Source: Bacillus alkalisoli (lineage in GTDB: Bacteria; Bacillota; Bacilli; Bacillales; Bacillaceae_I). Taken from it: a DNA stretch of 64,000 nt. The stretch covers positions 1,692,665-1,756,664 of the forward strand of contig NZ_KZ454944.1 of assembly GCF_002797415.1 (NCBI RefSeq), read 5' to 3'. Each line of letters opens with the position of its first letter. Position 1 is the first letter of the stretch. The position numbers and the translations under genes are program-made. This document shows, piece after piece, positions 9,839-18,452 of this stretch. Under the pieces are notes generated by a model that was not told the origin of the DNA, did no database searches, and was given only the letters and a program-made list of their open reading frames with translations.

Positions 9839-10735
9839 TCTTACATTTTGGAAAAAGCTAATGTATTAAAAATAGGCAATCAAGTTAGCAATGTTTCCAT
9901 CATTGTCAAAAACGACAAATTTTCATGGATGAGAGAAGAAGCACTGGAGACAAAAAACTTAATCAAAATGGATCTGTCACATTACATCTTAACACCTGGC
10001 CATGTTATGTTAGACTTTATCGGCAAAACAATGGATTTTGCAGACTATAAGTTATACGTAAAAGAAAATTATTTGCTTAAAGGGTGTACAGCGATAGTAG
10101 CAGTTTTTTCTATTTCCAATGAAATGGACCTTTTACCTCAGTTGAAACGCGCCAGAACAAAGCTATTAAATAGTCCAGTTGACTATTATTTTGCGATTCA
10201 AGTGCCTCTCGGTAAATTAACACCCTCGCTTGTACGTTTATGCAAAAAACATAAAATCCCAGCTATCTTTTTAACGATGGATGACCCTTCTTTGATGGAA
10301 ACGAAGGCGTGGAGCTGGATAAAAGATGCTCTTTATCAATTTCCGATTACGTTTGTACCAATTTTTCCAGAAGAAAAAAAGGAAAAGAAGCTCGCACAAA
10401 AGATATGGAGTGTGACAATGACCGAATCAAAGCTAGTACATTTACCTCATTGTCCCCCTACTAACTTCCCATTAAAATTAGACTTATTAATGAAATTAGG
10501 AATTTATCCAAGTAAAGGAGATATCCGCATCGGTGGCGAAGTTAGTTATAATCTATATATCTGTCCAGAAGGCAGTATAATTGAAACTGCTTCTGACTTG
10601 GATTATCATATTCATAGCCCAGAAATTACTGTTCACCGAGGGAAAATAGTGAAAGTAAGTCAAGATGTTTATTTTCGACCTGGTTTTGGTAATGAATGTA
10701 AGGTTACCGTACCAGGACATTTTCAATTAGAGTGA
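9836..10735 (+). CDS. Uncharacterised amidohydrolase-like protein lacking metal ligands
   Basis: 299 residues from TTG 9836, with GGGGGTG just upstream. The N-terminus (KANVLKIGNQVSNVSIIVK, then MDLSHYILTPGHVMLDF) has the layout of the small beta domain that opens dihydroorotase and other amidohydrolases. The C-terminus (ITVHRGKIVKVSQDVYFRPG) has the layout of the segment that closes it. The HxH metal motif expected right after 'TPG' is replaced by VMLDF, and no other clear metal-ligand pattern is seen, so it may be a non-catalytic relative. It lies between aroA and ypiA, where B. subtilis has no gene. Function unknown; the family link is inference. Confidence 0.7.
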   Translation: MSYILEKANVLKIGNQVSNVSIIVKNDKFSWMREEALETKNLIKMDLSHYILTPGHVMLDFIGKTMDFADYKLYVKENYLLKGCTAIVAVFSISNEMDLLPQLKRARTKLLNSPVDYYFAIQVPLGKLTPSLVRLCKKHKIPAIFLTMDDPSLMETKAWSWIKDALYQFPITFVPIFPEEKKEKKLAQKIWSVTMTESKLVHLPHCPPTNFPLKLDLLMKLGIYPSKGDIRIGGEVSYNLYICPEGSIIETASDLDYHIHSPEITVHRGKIVKVSQDVYFRPGFGNECKVTVPGHFQLE

Positions 10736-10759
10736 ATAGATCAAAGGAGAAGGTTGATT

Positions 10760-12019
10760 GTGACAAACAAAGTGTTAGATAAAGCTATCCATCTAATTAT
10801 GGAAGGGAATAGCGAAGAAGGCCTTGCATTAATTAAAGAAAATCAATCATCTTTTACAGATGATGAAAAATATAATATTGCCCAGTATTACATGCAGCTT
10901 GGACTTGTGAACGAAGCGAAAAGTGTTTTAATGGAGCTGCTTTACCTCTATCCAAATGAAAGTGAGCTAATCGTGTCACTTGCAGAGGTTCACATCGACC
11001 TTGATGAAGAAGATGATGCCATTGAATTACTAGAAAATTTGGATGCAAAAGATGAGGCATACCCACAAAGCTTAATGTTACTTGCAGACCTTTATCAGTC
11101 ACAAGGGTTGTTTGAAGTTAGTGAAAGAAAACTTTTAGAAGCAAAAACAATACTACAAAATGAACCGATTATCGACATCGCTCTCGGTGAATTGTACTTA
11201 TCGCAAGGAGATTATAGACGAGCATTGCCATTGTTCCAAGGGGCAAAAGACTCTTCTGAAATCGTAGAATTTCCTTTAGATGTAAGGATTGCGGAGTGTT
11301 ATAGTGGTACTGGAAACTTTGAAGAAGCACTGCCTTTTTACGACAAAGCACTGCAAAAAGAGTTGAACATTGACACACTGTTTCAGTATGGCTTTACGGC
11401 CTTTCAAGCAGGATATTATAAAACGGCTATCGAAAAACTAAACGAGGTAAAACAAATTGATTTTGAATATGCTTCGTTATACCTTTACTTAGCAAAAGCT
11501 TATGAACATGAAGGCGCATTAGAAGATAGCTTACGTACGGCAAAAGAAGGGTTAGGGGTTAACGAATATAATAAAGAACTACAACTTTATGCTGCGAAAA
11601 TGGCATTAAAATTAAATCATGTGGAAGAAGCGGAACGACTTTTACGAGAAGCAATTGCCTTAGATCCTGGCTACGTCGAAGCAGCAACCACACTTACTAA
11701 ATTGTTTTTACAAGTAGAAAGATTTGAAGATGTTGTAGAGTGTATTCAAGAGCTTGAAAAGTTTGGAGAATATGACCCTCGATTTGATTGGGATTTAGCA
11801 CGTGCAAAAGAAGGATTAGAGCAATATTCTGATGCATTAAATCACTACCGTCAAGCATATACTTCTTATAAAGATGACATAAGCTTCCTTCATGATTATG
11901 CATTTTTCCTTTATGAAGAAGGTAGATTACAAGAAGCAAAGCCTTTATTTGAAACGTTATTACAACACGACCCTACAAATACAGAACTATTAGACATTTA
12001 TGCAAGGATGAACGATTAG
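10760..12019 (+). CDS. ypiA: TPR-repeat protein YpiA
   Basis: A 419-residue protein made almost entirely of tetratricopeptide repeats (for example YNIAQYYMQLGLVNEAKSVL, LALGELYLSQGDYRRALPLF-type units, LHDYAFFLYEEGRLQEAKPL), so probably a protein-interaction scaffold in the cytosol. GTG 10760 lies nine bases after AAGGAGA; an upstream TTG at 10754 is too near that site. Position after aroA and before ypiB, the length, and the match to B. subtilis YpiA (423 residues) support the name. Its exact role is not established. Confidence 0.88.
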   Translation: MTNKVLDKAIHLIMEGNSEEGLALIKENQSSFTDDEKYNIAQYYMQLGLVNEAKSVLMELLYLYPNESELIVSLAEVHIDLDEEDDAIELLENLDAKDEAYPQSLMLLADLYQSQGLFEVSERKLLEAKTILQNEPIIDIALGELYLSQGDYRRALPLFQGAKDSSEIVEFPLDVRIAECYSGTGNFEEALPFYDKALQKELNIDTLFQYGFTAFQAGYYKTAIEKLNEVKQIDFEYASLYLYLAKAYEHEGALEDSLRTAKEGLGVNEYNKELQLYAAKMALKLNHVEEAERLLREAIALDPGYVEAATTLTKLFLQVERFEDVVECIQELEKFGEYDPRFDWDLARAKEGLEQYSDALNHYRQAYTSYKDDISFLHDYAFFLYEEGRLQEAKPLFETLLQHDPTNTELLDIYARMND

Positions 12020-12091
12020 GCTTTATTCGATTAAATGGTTGTCCATTTCCAGGGTAAAGCTAACTAAAATCGCAGAGGAGGGACAATCTAA

Positions 12092-12631
12092 ATGGCTACC
12101 CCTGTTTCTGTCAACGAGAAGAAGGACTTCATTCGGTGGTTTTTAGGCAATTATCAGCTAAAAAGAAGAGAATGTGTATGGATTTTAAATTATTTAATGA
12201 GTCATGATCAATTAATGAAAAAAGTGCATTTCGTCGAACAGGCGCAATTTTGTCCTAGAGGGATTGTCATGTCTACTCATTGTGTCGAAGAAGTTCCGTT
12301 TCGCTTTTATAAACAAAATGTCATGACGACAGATGCAGAGAAATCATTCCATGATATTCGCCTTAATAGAGATGAAGATATCTACATTCAACTTAACTTC
12401 AAATCTGTTTATCACTCCCCGCAATATGCGGCTGTATTAGAAGATAATCCTTTCATGCCAAAAAATAATCAAAGTAACGAAAAAGACCGTATTCTGGCAG
12501 AAAAGTTTTTAGAGCAATCCATCTTCACTTTCCAAAAAGAAAAACTAATGAAAATGATCGATGAGGCGTTAGACAAACAAGATAAAACGGCATTTAAATC
12601 TCTAACAGAGCACTTGCGAAGATTAAATTAA
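12092..12631 (+). CDS. ypiB: YpiB, UPF0302 family
   Basis: 179 residues with the highly conserved blocks of the Bacillus YpiB family: [54 protein letters not shown] and [11 protein letters not shown] strong GAGGAGGG precedes ATG 12092. It follows ypiA and is closed by a clear terminator. The family is conserved in Bacillales; the molecular function is not established. Confidence 0.92.
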   Translation: MATPVSVNEKKDFIRWFLGNYQLKRRECVWILNYLMSHDQLMKKVHFVEQAQFCPRGIVMSTHCVEEVPFRFYKQNVMTTDAEKSFHDIRLNRDEDIYIQLNFKSVYHSPQYAAVLEDNPFMPKNNQSNEKDRILAEKFLEQSIFTFQKEKLMKMIDEALDKQDKTAFKSLTEHLRRLN

Positions 12632-12644
12632 CTTTTTGATAGGT

Positions 12645-12688
12645 AAGAACCTTACGTGATGGGAAGCGTAGGGTTCTTTTATTTTTTT
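12645..12688 (+). terminator. Rho-independent terminator after ypiB
   Basis: AAGAACCTTACG (12645-12656) pairs with CGTAGGGTTCTT (12667-12678) and is followed by TTATTTTTTT. Confidence 0.88.
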
Positions 12689-12690
12689 GG

Positions 12691-12874
12691 CTGTGTTAAA
12701 GTTCGTTGTTGATTTGCGTGCAAGGCTGAGACTCCTGCGGGAGAAGCGGGGAGCGGGAGACCCCACAGGCGCATGCGCCGAGGAGGCTCCCGGCCCGCCC
12801 GCGGAAAGCGAAGCCTTGCACGCAAATCAACAGGGTATAAGTACTAAATTATCAACACTAAGCTTTAACATAGC
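12691..12874 (+). repeat. Dispersed palindromic repeat, copy 2, with extended outer arms
   Basis: Core of the family (GAGACTCCTGCGGGAGAAGC, GAGACCCCACAGGCGCATGC, CCCGCGGAAAGCGAAG) inside arms GATTTGCGTGCAAGGCT and AGCCTTGCACGCAAATC. Outside these are a left flank GTGTTAAAGTTCGTTGTT and a right flank ACTAAATTATCAACACTAAG followed by CTTTAACATAGC, giving an outer inverted repeat as well. The same two flanks surround copy 10, but exchanged and reverse-complemented. Confidence 0.88.
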
Positions 12875-12887
12875 TATATTTTTAAGG

Positions 12888-12989
12888 CGAATGAGGACCA
12901 ACTCGAAGCTGACGAGAACTGAAGATGGCCGTCACCAGACGAATGAGGAACAACTCGAAGTCGTCAAGAGTAAATGGTGGTCCTCATAA
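12888..12989 (+). other. Tandemly duplicated, foldable intergenic element upstream of ypiF
   Basis: CGAATGAGGAMCAACTCGAAG occurs at 12888-12908 and again at 12940-12960 with one difference, exactly 52 bases apart. ATGAGGACCA (12891-12900) is complementary to TGGTCCTCAT (12978-12987), enclosing the whole element in a stem. No credible ribosome site or codon pattern is seen. It may be a structured RNA or a degenerate repeat; the rest of the gap up to ypiF shows nothing further. Confidence 0.45.
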
Positions 12990-13121
12990 TAGAAATTAGA
13001 ATTTCTCCAATCCTCAGAGAGAAGAACTAACCTATATACCATATGCTTCACCCTTGCCATTCCCTTTATGTTTTCATATACTCATCTATGAGAGGTGAAC
13101 CTCAGAAAGGACTGATTCAAC

Positions 13122-13580
13122 ATGAAATGGACTAGTAAAGACATAACCGTTTTCGAGCAATCAAAAGAATACATAGACACAGTTGTCATTCCATTAATCC
13201 CAATTAATTTTTCAACTAATGTAAAACAAACGGCTGCACTAGGAGAATACATAAACATCTTAAGTAACGAACTCGAGCGTCAATTTAAAGGCAGAATAAT
13301 TCTCTTGCCATCGTATACATACTTATCAGCCACCGACCAACAAAAAAACGTCGCAGCAATTAATGAATATGTGACACATTTACTAGAGAGCGACATCAAG
13401 CACGTCTTCCTACTTACATCAGACAACTTCTGGCAACAAGTAGCATCAGAGATAACCGAAGCAAAACTAATGTGGCTTCCATCCATTCCACTAGAAGACA
13501 TGGAAGAAAAATACAAACAAAAAATAATAACAGACCAAATGAACCAACTCCTACCAATCTTCATCCAAAAATGGCAGTGA
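13122..13580 (+). CDS. ypiF: YpiF, DUF2487 family
   Basis: 152 residues starting MKWTSKDITVFEQSKEYIDT, like B. subtilis YpiF (about 147 residues) and in the same position ahead of qcrABC. It appears cytosolic, with no signal peptide or membrane segment. AGAAAGGA precedes ATG 13122. Between it and qcrA, about 450 bases hold a palindromic repeat and an AT-rich stretch probably containing the qcr promoter. Function not established. Confidence 0.85.
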   Translation: MKWTSKDITVFEQSKEYIDTVVIPLIPINFSTNVKQTAALGEYINILSNELERQFKGRIILLPSYTYLSATDQQKNVAAINEYVTHLLESDIKHVFLLTSDNFWQQVASEITEAKLMWLPSIPLEDMEEKYKQKIITDQMNQLLPIFIQKWQ

Positions 13581-13635
13581 AATATTTGTGTTTTTATCTG
13601 TTAGTAATACTCATTAAATAATTAATACTAATATA

Positions 13636-13796
13636 GTTGATGATAGCACGAGGCACGAGACTCCAGCGGGAAAAGTGCGTCAAGTGAGACCCCGCAGGCG
13701 CATAGCAATGAGGAGTAGGTTTTTTCACGATAGTGAAAATAACCTTCCTTTTTACGCCCGCGGAAAGCGAAGACTTGCGCTACAATCATCAGCGGT
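13636..13796 (+). repeat. Dispersed palindromic repeat, copy 3 (hairpin module A)
   Basis: Arms GTTGATGATAGCACGAGGC and the decayed partner TTGCGCTACAATCATCAGC, with core pieces GAGACCCCGCAGGCG and GCCCGCGGAAAGCGAAG. The loop carries module A at 13716-13749: TAGGTTTTTTCAC, GATA, GTGAAAATAACC. It lies between ypiF and qcrA. Confidence 0.85.
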
Positions 13797-14027
13797 AAAT
13801 TACAAAGAAAAAATATAAATATGAACAAATTATGAATATTTTTCAACAATTATTAGATTTTAATAATAAGAAGTTAAAAGAGTCACATCAAAGTCATCTT
13901 TTCTATGCAATGAATTATTGACCTTCAACGAAGATTGATATATCATGAGTATGTCCTAGTTTTCTATGTGTTATCTAACTGACTGTCCGTTTGGACGTAG
14001 TTTTTTCTATAGAGGGGGGAAAAACAA

Positions 14028-14531
14028 ATGAGCGAGAAAAATCATCGAGTATCTAGACGTCAATTCTTGAACTATACTTTAACTGGTGTAGGTGGATTCA
14101 TGGCTGCGGGTATGTTAATACCGATGGTACGTTTTGCAATCGACCCAGTATTAAAAGCTGGTGGCGAATCAGACATGGTACCAGTTGTTAGCGTAGACGA
14201 AATCACGAATGAACCACAACGCTTTGACTTTAAAGTAAACCAAGTTGACGCTTGGTATGAATCAGAAGTACCATTAGCTGCTTGGGTGTATAAAGATGAT
14301 AACGGAAACATCATTGCATTATCACCTGTATGTAAACATTTAGGTTGTACGGTCAACTGGAACTCGGACCCATCTAACCCTGAAATGTTCTTCTGTCCAT
14401 GTCACTACGGTTTATATTACAAAGATGGTGTTAACGTGCCGGGCACTGCCCCAATCGCACCTCTAGATGTATATGAGCATGAAGTACAAGATGGAACACT
14501 TTACTTAGGTAAAGCAAGACCACGAAACTGA
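14028..14531 (+). CDS. qcrA: Menaquinol:cytochrome c reductase Rieske iron-sulfur subunit QcrA
   Basis: Carries the 2Fe-2S cluster that takes an electron from menaquinol in the bc complex of the cytoplasmic membrane. 167 residues. The N-terminus VSRRQFLNYTLTGVGGFMAA is a twin-arginine-type signal anchor. Cluster ligands are in CKHLGCTVNW and CPCHYGLYYKDG. A strong AGAGGGGGG lies before ATG 14028. It heads the qcrABC operon, 15 bases before qcrB. Length and order equal those in B. subtilis. Confidence 0.97.
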   Translation: MSEKNHRVSRRQFLNYTLTGVGGFMAAGMLIPMVRFAIDPVLKAGGESDMVPVVSVDEITNEPQRFDFKVNQVDAWYESEVPLAAWVYKDDNGNIIALSPVCKHLGCTVNWNSDPSNPEMFFCPCHYGLYYKDGVNVPGTAPIAPLDVYEHEVQDGTLYLGKARPRN

Positions 14532-14546
14532 AGGGAGGCGTAATCT

Positions 14547-15221
14547 TTGCTAAATAAAATTTATGATTGGGTTGATGAACGTTTAGATATTACGCCAATG
14601 TGGCGTGATATTGCTGACCATGAGGTTCCAGAACATGTTAACCCAGCACATCATTTTTCAGCATTTGTATACTGTTTCGGTGGATTAACATTCTTCGTAA
14701 CAGTAATCCAAGTTTTATCTGGTATGTTCCTAACAATGTACTACGTTCCAGATATTAAAAACGCTTGGGAATCTGTATATTACTTACAAAACGAAGTAGC
14801 GTTCGGTCAAATCGTACGCGGTATGCACCACTGGGGAGCTAGTTTAGTTATCGTAATGATGTTTCTACATACACTACGCGTGTTCTTCCAAGGTGCTTAT
14901 AAAAAGCCGCGTGAACTTAACTGGGTAGTTGGAGTACTTATCTTCTTCGTAATGTTAGGTTTAGGTTTCACAGGTTACTTATTACCTTGGGATATGAAAG
15001 CATTATTCGCAACAAAGGTAGGTTTACAAATTGCAGAGGCAACTCCAATTATCGGTACTGCGGCTAAAACATTGCTTGCAGGACACCCTGACATTGTTGG
15101 TGCTCAAACGTTAACTCGTTTCTTCGCAATTCACGTATTCTTCTTACCAGCAGCTCTTTTCGGACTAATGGGAGCTCACTTTGTTATGATCCGTAAACAA
15201 GGAATTTCAGGTCCACTATAA
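14547..15221 (+). CDS. qcrB: Menaquinol:cytochrome c reductase cytochrome b subunit QcrB
   Basis: Cytochrome b6-type membrane subunit with four helices carrying the two b hemes. 224 residues, starting at TTG 14547 after AAGGGAGGCG and reading MLNKIYDWVDERLDITPMWR, the same start and length as B. subtilis. Heme-ligand histidines lie in MHHWGASLVIV, MFLHTLRVFFQG and FFAIHVFFLPA. It is one of the most conserved proteins in the window. Confidence 0.97.
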   Translation: MLNKIYDWVDERLDITPMWRDIADHEVPEHVNPAHHFSAFVYCFGGLTFFVTVIQVLSGMFLTMYYVPDIKNAWESVYYLQNEVAFGQIVRGMHHWGASLVIVMMFLHTLRVFFQGAYKKPRELNWVVGVLIFFVMLGLGFTGYLLPWDMKALFATKVGLQIAEATPIIGTAAKTLLAGHPDIVGAQTLTRFFAIHVFFLPAALFGLMGAHFVMIRKQGISGPL

Positions 15222-15255
15222 GAAATAAATCATACAAAAAAGGAGGGGGATATGT

Positions 15256-16047
15256 ATGCATAGAGGGAAAGGTATGAAATTCGTCGGTGACTCTCGAGTT
15301 CCTGCAGAGAGAAAGCCGAATATTCCGAAAGATTACTCGGAGTATCCAGGCAAAACAGAAGCGTTTTGGCCTAACTTCCTATTAAAAGAGTGGATGGTAG
15401 GAGCAGTATTCTTAATCGGTTTCTTAAGTTTAACAATCGCTCACGAACCGCCACTACAGCGTATAGCAGACCCAACAGATACAGCTTATATTCCTGTGCC
15501 TGACTGGTACTTCTTATTCTTATATGAACTACTAAAATATCAGTATGCGGCTGGACCTTATACAATTATTGGTGCTATTGTTATGCCTGGATTAGCATTT
15601 GGTGCATTACTATTTGCTCCATTCTTAGATCGTGGGCCGGAGCGCCGACCTTCAAAACGTCCAATTGCAACTGGTTTGATGTTATTAGCTATCGCATCTA
15701 TCTTCTTCTTAACATGGCAATCAGTAGTAAGCCACGACTGGGAAGCTGCTAAAGAACAAGGTGCCATCCGTGAAGAGGTAGCAATTGAGATTGATGAAGA
15801 AGCAGAAGGATATCAAATCTACGCTGCATCATGCTTAGGTTGTCACGCTAACAACCTTCAAGGTAACCCAGGTCTTGCACCTTCGTTACTTGACAATCCT
15901 CAATATACTGCAGAAGACTATAAAGATATCGCGTTAAACGGTATCAAAACCATGGCTGCTGGATTATTCCAAGGTACAGATGAAGAACTTGAAATCCTTG
16001 CTGAATATTTAGTAGAAATGAACGAACTTGCTGCAGAATTAGAGTAA
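15256..16047 (+). CDS. qcrC: Menaquinol:cytochrome c reductase cytochrome b/c subunit QcrC
   Basis: Fusion of the subunit IV-like half of cytochrome b (three membrane helices, PVPDWYFLFLYELLKYQ) with a C-terminal cytochrome c domain, as in Bacillus generally. 263 residues. The covalent heme site is CLGCH near residue 194, and the likely methionine axial ligand is in IKTMAAGLF. AAAGGAGGGGG precedes ATG 15256. It passes electrons from the Rieske protein towards cytochrome c oxidase and ends the operon at a strong terminator. Confidence 0.97.
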   Translation: MHRGKGMKFVGDSRVPAERKPNIPKDYSEYPGKTEAFWPNFLLKEWMVGAVFLIGFLSLTIAHEPPLQRIADPTDTAYIPVPDWYFLFLYELLKYQYAAGPYTIIGAIVMPGLAFGALLFAPFLDRGPERRPSKRPIATGLMLLAIASIFFLTWQSVVSHDWEAAKEQGAIREEVAIEIDEEAEGYQIYAASCLGCHANNLQGNPGLAPSLLDNPQYTAEDYKDIALNGIKTMAAGLFQGTDEELEILAEYLVEMNELAAELE

Positions 16048-16075
16048 ACTGGCTATTTTTTAGCCAGTTTTTTTC
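16048..16075 (+). terminator. Terminator after qcrC
   Basis: ACTGGCTA (16048-16055) pairs with TAGCCAGT (16061-16068), followed by a run of seven T. Confidence 0.92.
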
Positions 16076-16147
16076 TTATTATTGTTTATCAGAAAATTAA
16101 AACAGCCATAATGAAAAGGTAACCCTTTTTAGAAGAGAGGATATATT

Positions 16148-16744
16148 ATGCTATTGTGGTTTCTTCATTTATTAAAAACAAAAACAATGCTTTGGATTGT
16201 GTTTCTTATAAATTTGCTCGGAACGATATATGGGTACATTTGGTATAAAGTTCAATTAATAGAAACACCACCAATTTTCTTAATATTTGTTCCAGACAGT
16301 CCAACAGCCAGTCTTTTCTTTTGTATTGTATTGCTTGGCTTTATTTTAGGGCGTAGTTTTAAATTATTCGAGGCTTTAGCCATTGTTACATTAGTGAAAT
16401 ATGGTGTTTGGGCAGTTGTTATGAACATACTGACGCTAATGGAGACTGGCTATCTACCTATTGAAGGATACATGTTGATTTTTTCTCATGGCGCAATGGC
16501 TGTACAAGGTGTACTCTATAGTCCTTATTACCGTTTTAATAAGTGGCACCTAATTGTTGCGGGTGTGTGGACTCTACATAATGATGTGATCGATTACGTA
16601 TTTAAAATGATGCCATGGTATGGTAGTTTAACGAAATACATGGCAGAAATCGGCTACTTTACTTTTTGGTTAAGTATCTTTTGTATTGCGATTGCCTATT
16701 ACTTTGTATTAAGAGATGACAGGTTAAAGTTGTCTATCAAATAA
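16148..16744 (+). CDS. ypjA: YpjA, DUF1405 membrane protein
   Basis: 198-residue polytopic membrane protein with about six hydrophobic segments, beginning MLLWFLHLLKTKTMLWIVFL. Conserved patches are FVPDSPTASLFF and SHGAMAVQGVLYSPYYRF. AGAAGAGAGG precedes ATG 16148. Its place directly after qcrABC matches B. subtilis ypjA. The function is not established. Confidence 0.88.
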   Translation: MLLWFLHLLKTKTMLWIVFLINLLGTIYGYIWYKVQLIETPPIFLIFVPDSPTASLFFCIVLLGFILGRSFKLFEALAIVTLVKYGVWAVVMNILTLMETGYLPIEGYMLIFSHGAMAVQGVLYSPYYRFNKWHLIVAGVWTLHNDVIDYVFKMMPWYGSLTKYMAEIGYFTFWLSIFCIAIAYYFVLRDDRLKLSIK

Positions 16745-16802
16745 TGTTCTATCCTTGTCCCACCAATCATATGCTTTATTAGATTGCTTAGGAGGGACAA
16801 GG

Positions 16803-17603
16803 ATGAAGTCTAGAATAGCTATTATTTTTATACTATGTATTTTTACGATACCAACCATTATTTTTGCACAACAAACAATAAAACAGTCAACACACCAACT
16901 TCAATTAAACGAGTTAACAGAAAATATATTACAACTTACCCGTCAAGAACGTTACCTCGAGGCAAACAATTTATTAGAGATTTTTTCTGATGAATTTACA
17001 ACAGCAGTGATCCATCAGCGAACCGTTCCAATGGATCAAGTACGTACGATTACAATGGTGCACCAAGATGCACTTGTTGCTGTAAACAATGTGGAGCTTT
17101 CACATGATGAGAAGGTAAAGAGCATGATTCGATTACGACTTGTTGTAGATGCAATGACTTCAAATCACCAGCCGTTATGGGTAGAAATGCAACAGCCGAT
17201 TATTTCTACTTTTCAACATTTAAAAGATTCCATTGAACTGAAAGATAGTGATTTATATCGCGACTCATTGTCCAAATTGCGTGACTCACTTCACCTCATT
17301 CAACCTAGTTTAATTATTGATGCAAAGTATGAAAACGTCATGACAGTTGATGCACATATACAGTTTTTAGATGAAAATAGGGATGAACTGTTCCGCTCTT
17401 ATAATTCAACGTACCTTGAAAGTGTGGAACAAGATTTTAGAAAATTATTTGAAAACTTAAAAGAAGATGATACAGATCCTAATTTAATTTGGGTAATGTT
17501 AAGTACTGGCAGTTTTATCATCGTGACATTAGCATATGTTGCGATTAGAAAGTACGCAGCGGATCGTAAAAAAAGTCCAGAGCGTAAAAAGCTTAAAGAT
17601 TGA
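16803..17603 (+). CDS. ypjB: YpjB, membrane-anchored sporulation-family protein
   Basis: 266 residues from ATG 16803, just after TTAGGAGGGACAAGG; earlier in-frame starts have no ribosome site. The N-terminus MKSRIAIIFILCIFTIPTII is a signal peptide ending near IFAQQ. The long middle part is helical and acidic, and a single membrane segment near the C-terminus (IWVMLSTGSFIIVTLAYVAI) is followed by a basic tail, so the bulk should face outside the membrane. Databases class the family as sporulation protein YpjB; the role is not otherwise evident here. Confidence 0.85.
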   Translation: MKSRIAIIFILCIFTIPTIIFAQQTIKQSTHQLQLNELTENILQLTRQERYLEANNLLEIFSDEFTTAVIHQRTVPMDQVRTITMVHQDALVAVNNVELSHDEKVKSMIRLRLVVDAMTSNHQPLWVEMQQPIISTFQHLKDSIELKDSDLYRDSLSKLRDSLHLIQPSLIIDAKYENVMTVDAHIQFLDENRDELFRSYNSTYLESVEQDFRKLFENLKEDDTDPNLIWVMLSTGSFIIVTLAYVAIRKYAADRKKSPERKKLKD

Positions 17604-17671
17604 CAACACTAAAAAGGACGAAGTAATATTTTCATAAGAAAACATGTCATTCTTTTAAAGGAGATGATTCC

Positions 17672-18346
17672 ATGACGATGTATCTCATTTACTTTGCCAT
17701 TCTCCTTATCGTACCAATGTGGGCTCAATCAAGAGTAAAGGGAGCGTATAACAAATATTCCAAAGTAGCTACTTCATCTGGAATGTCTGGAGCAGAAGTT
17801 GCAAGAAGAATTTTAAATGATAATGGACTTCATGATGTTCGAATTGAAGAAACAAAAGGGGTCCTAACAGATCACTATGACCCGCGTTCAAAAGTGGTTC
17901 GCTTGTCATCACACAATTATCATGGTAATTCCGTTGCAGGTGCAGCGGTTGCAGCTCATGAAGTAGGTCATGCTATTCAAGATGCAGAAAATTACTCATT
18001 TTTAAGGATTCGACATGCACTAGTACCAGTAGCTAGTTTAGGTTCGAATTTTAGTTACTTTTTAATTATCGGTGGATTTTTACTTGGCTCCATGAACTTC
18101 GTTTTCTTAGGAATCTTGTTCATGGCCGCAGCAGTGTTGTTTCAAGTCGTTACATTACCAGTTGAATTCAACGCTTCAAATCGAGCGATGAATCAAATGG
18201 TGTCACTAGGAATGATTGCAAATAACGAGGAACGACATACAAAGAAAGTGTTGAACGCAGCAGCACTAACGTACGTTGCAGCTGCCGCAGTAGCGGTACT
18301 GGAGTTAACGAGATTTATTTTAATGTATTTGAATAATAGGAATTAA
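17672..18346 (+). CDS. yugP: YugP-type membrane zinc metallopeptidase
   Basis: 224 residues with an N-terminal membrane segment (MYLIYFAILLIVPMWAQ), a zinc-protease signature AAHEVGHAIQDAENY (HExxH) near residue 90, and three further hydrophobic segments. The length equals that of B. subtilis YugP. AAAGGAGATGATTCC precedes ATG 17672. In B. subtilis yugP lies elsewhere; here it sits between ypjB and ypjC, so it has moved relative to that order. The substrate is unknown. Confidence 0.88.
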   Translation: MTMYLIYFAILLIVPMWAQSRVKGAYNKYSKVATSSGMSGAEVARRILNDNGLHDVRIEETKGVLTDHYDPRSKVVRLSSHNYHGNSVAGAAVAAHEVGHAIQDAENYSFLRIRHALVPVASLGSNFSYFLIIGGFLLGSMNFVFLGILFMAAAVLFQVVTLPVEFNASNRAMNQMVSLGMIANNEERHTKKVLNAAALTYVAAAAVAVLELTRFILMYLNNRN

Positions 18347-18351
18347 TGGGG

Positions 18352-18395
18352 AACCACTCTTTAGATGAGATCTAAGGGGTGGTTTTTAATTTTTG
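18352..18395 (+). terminator. Terminator after yugP
   Basis: AACCACTCTTTAGAT and ATCTAAGGGGTGGTT form a long stem with a GAG loop, followed by TTTAATTTTT. Confidence 0.88.
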
Positions 18396-18452
18396 TATTA
18401 TAATAAAGTCTGATGGCTCATCTAATAGGAAAGAATGGATAGATTGGATGTT

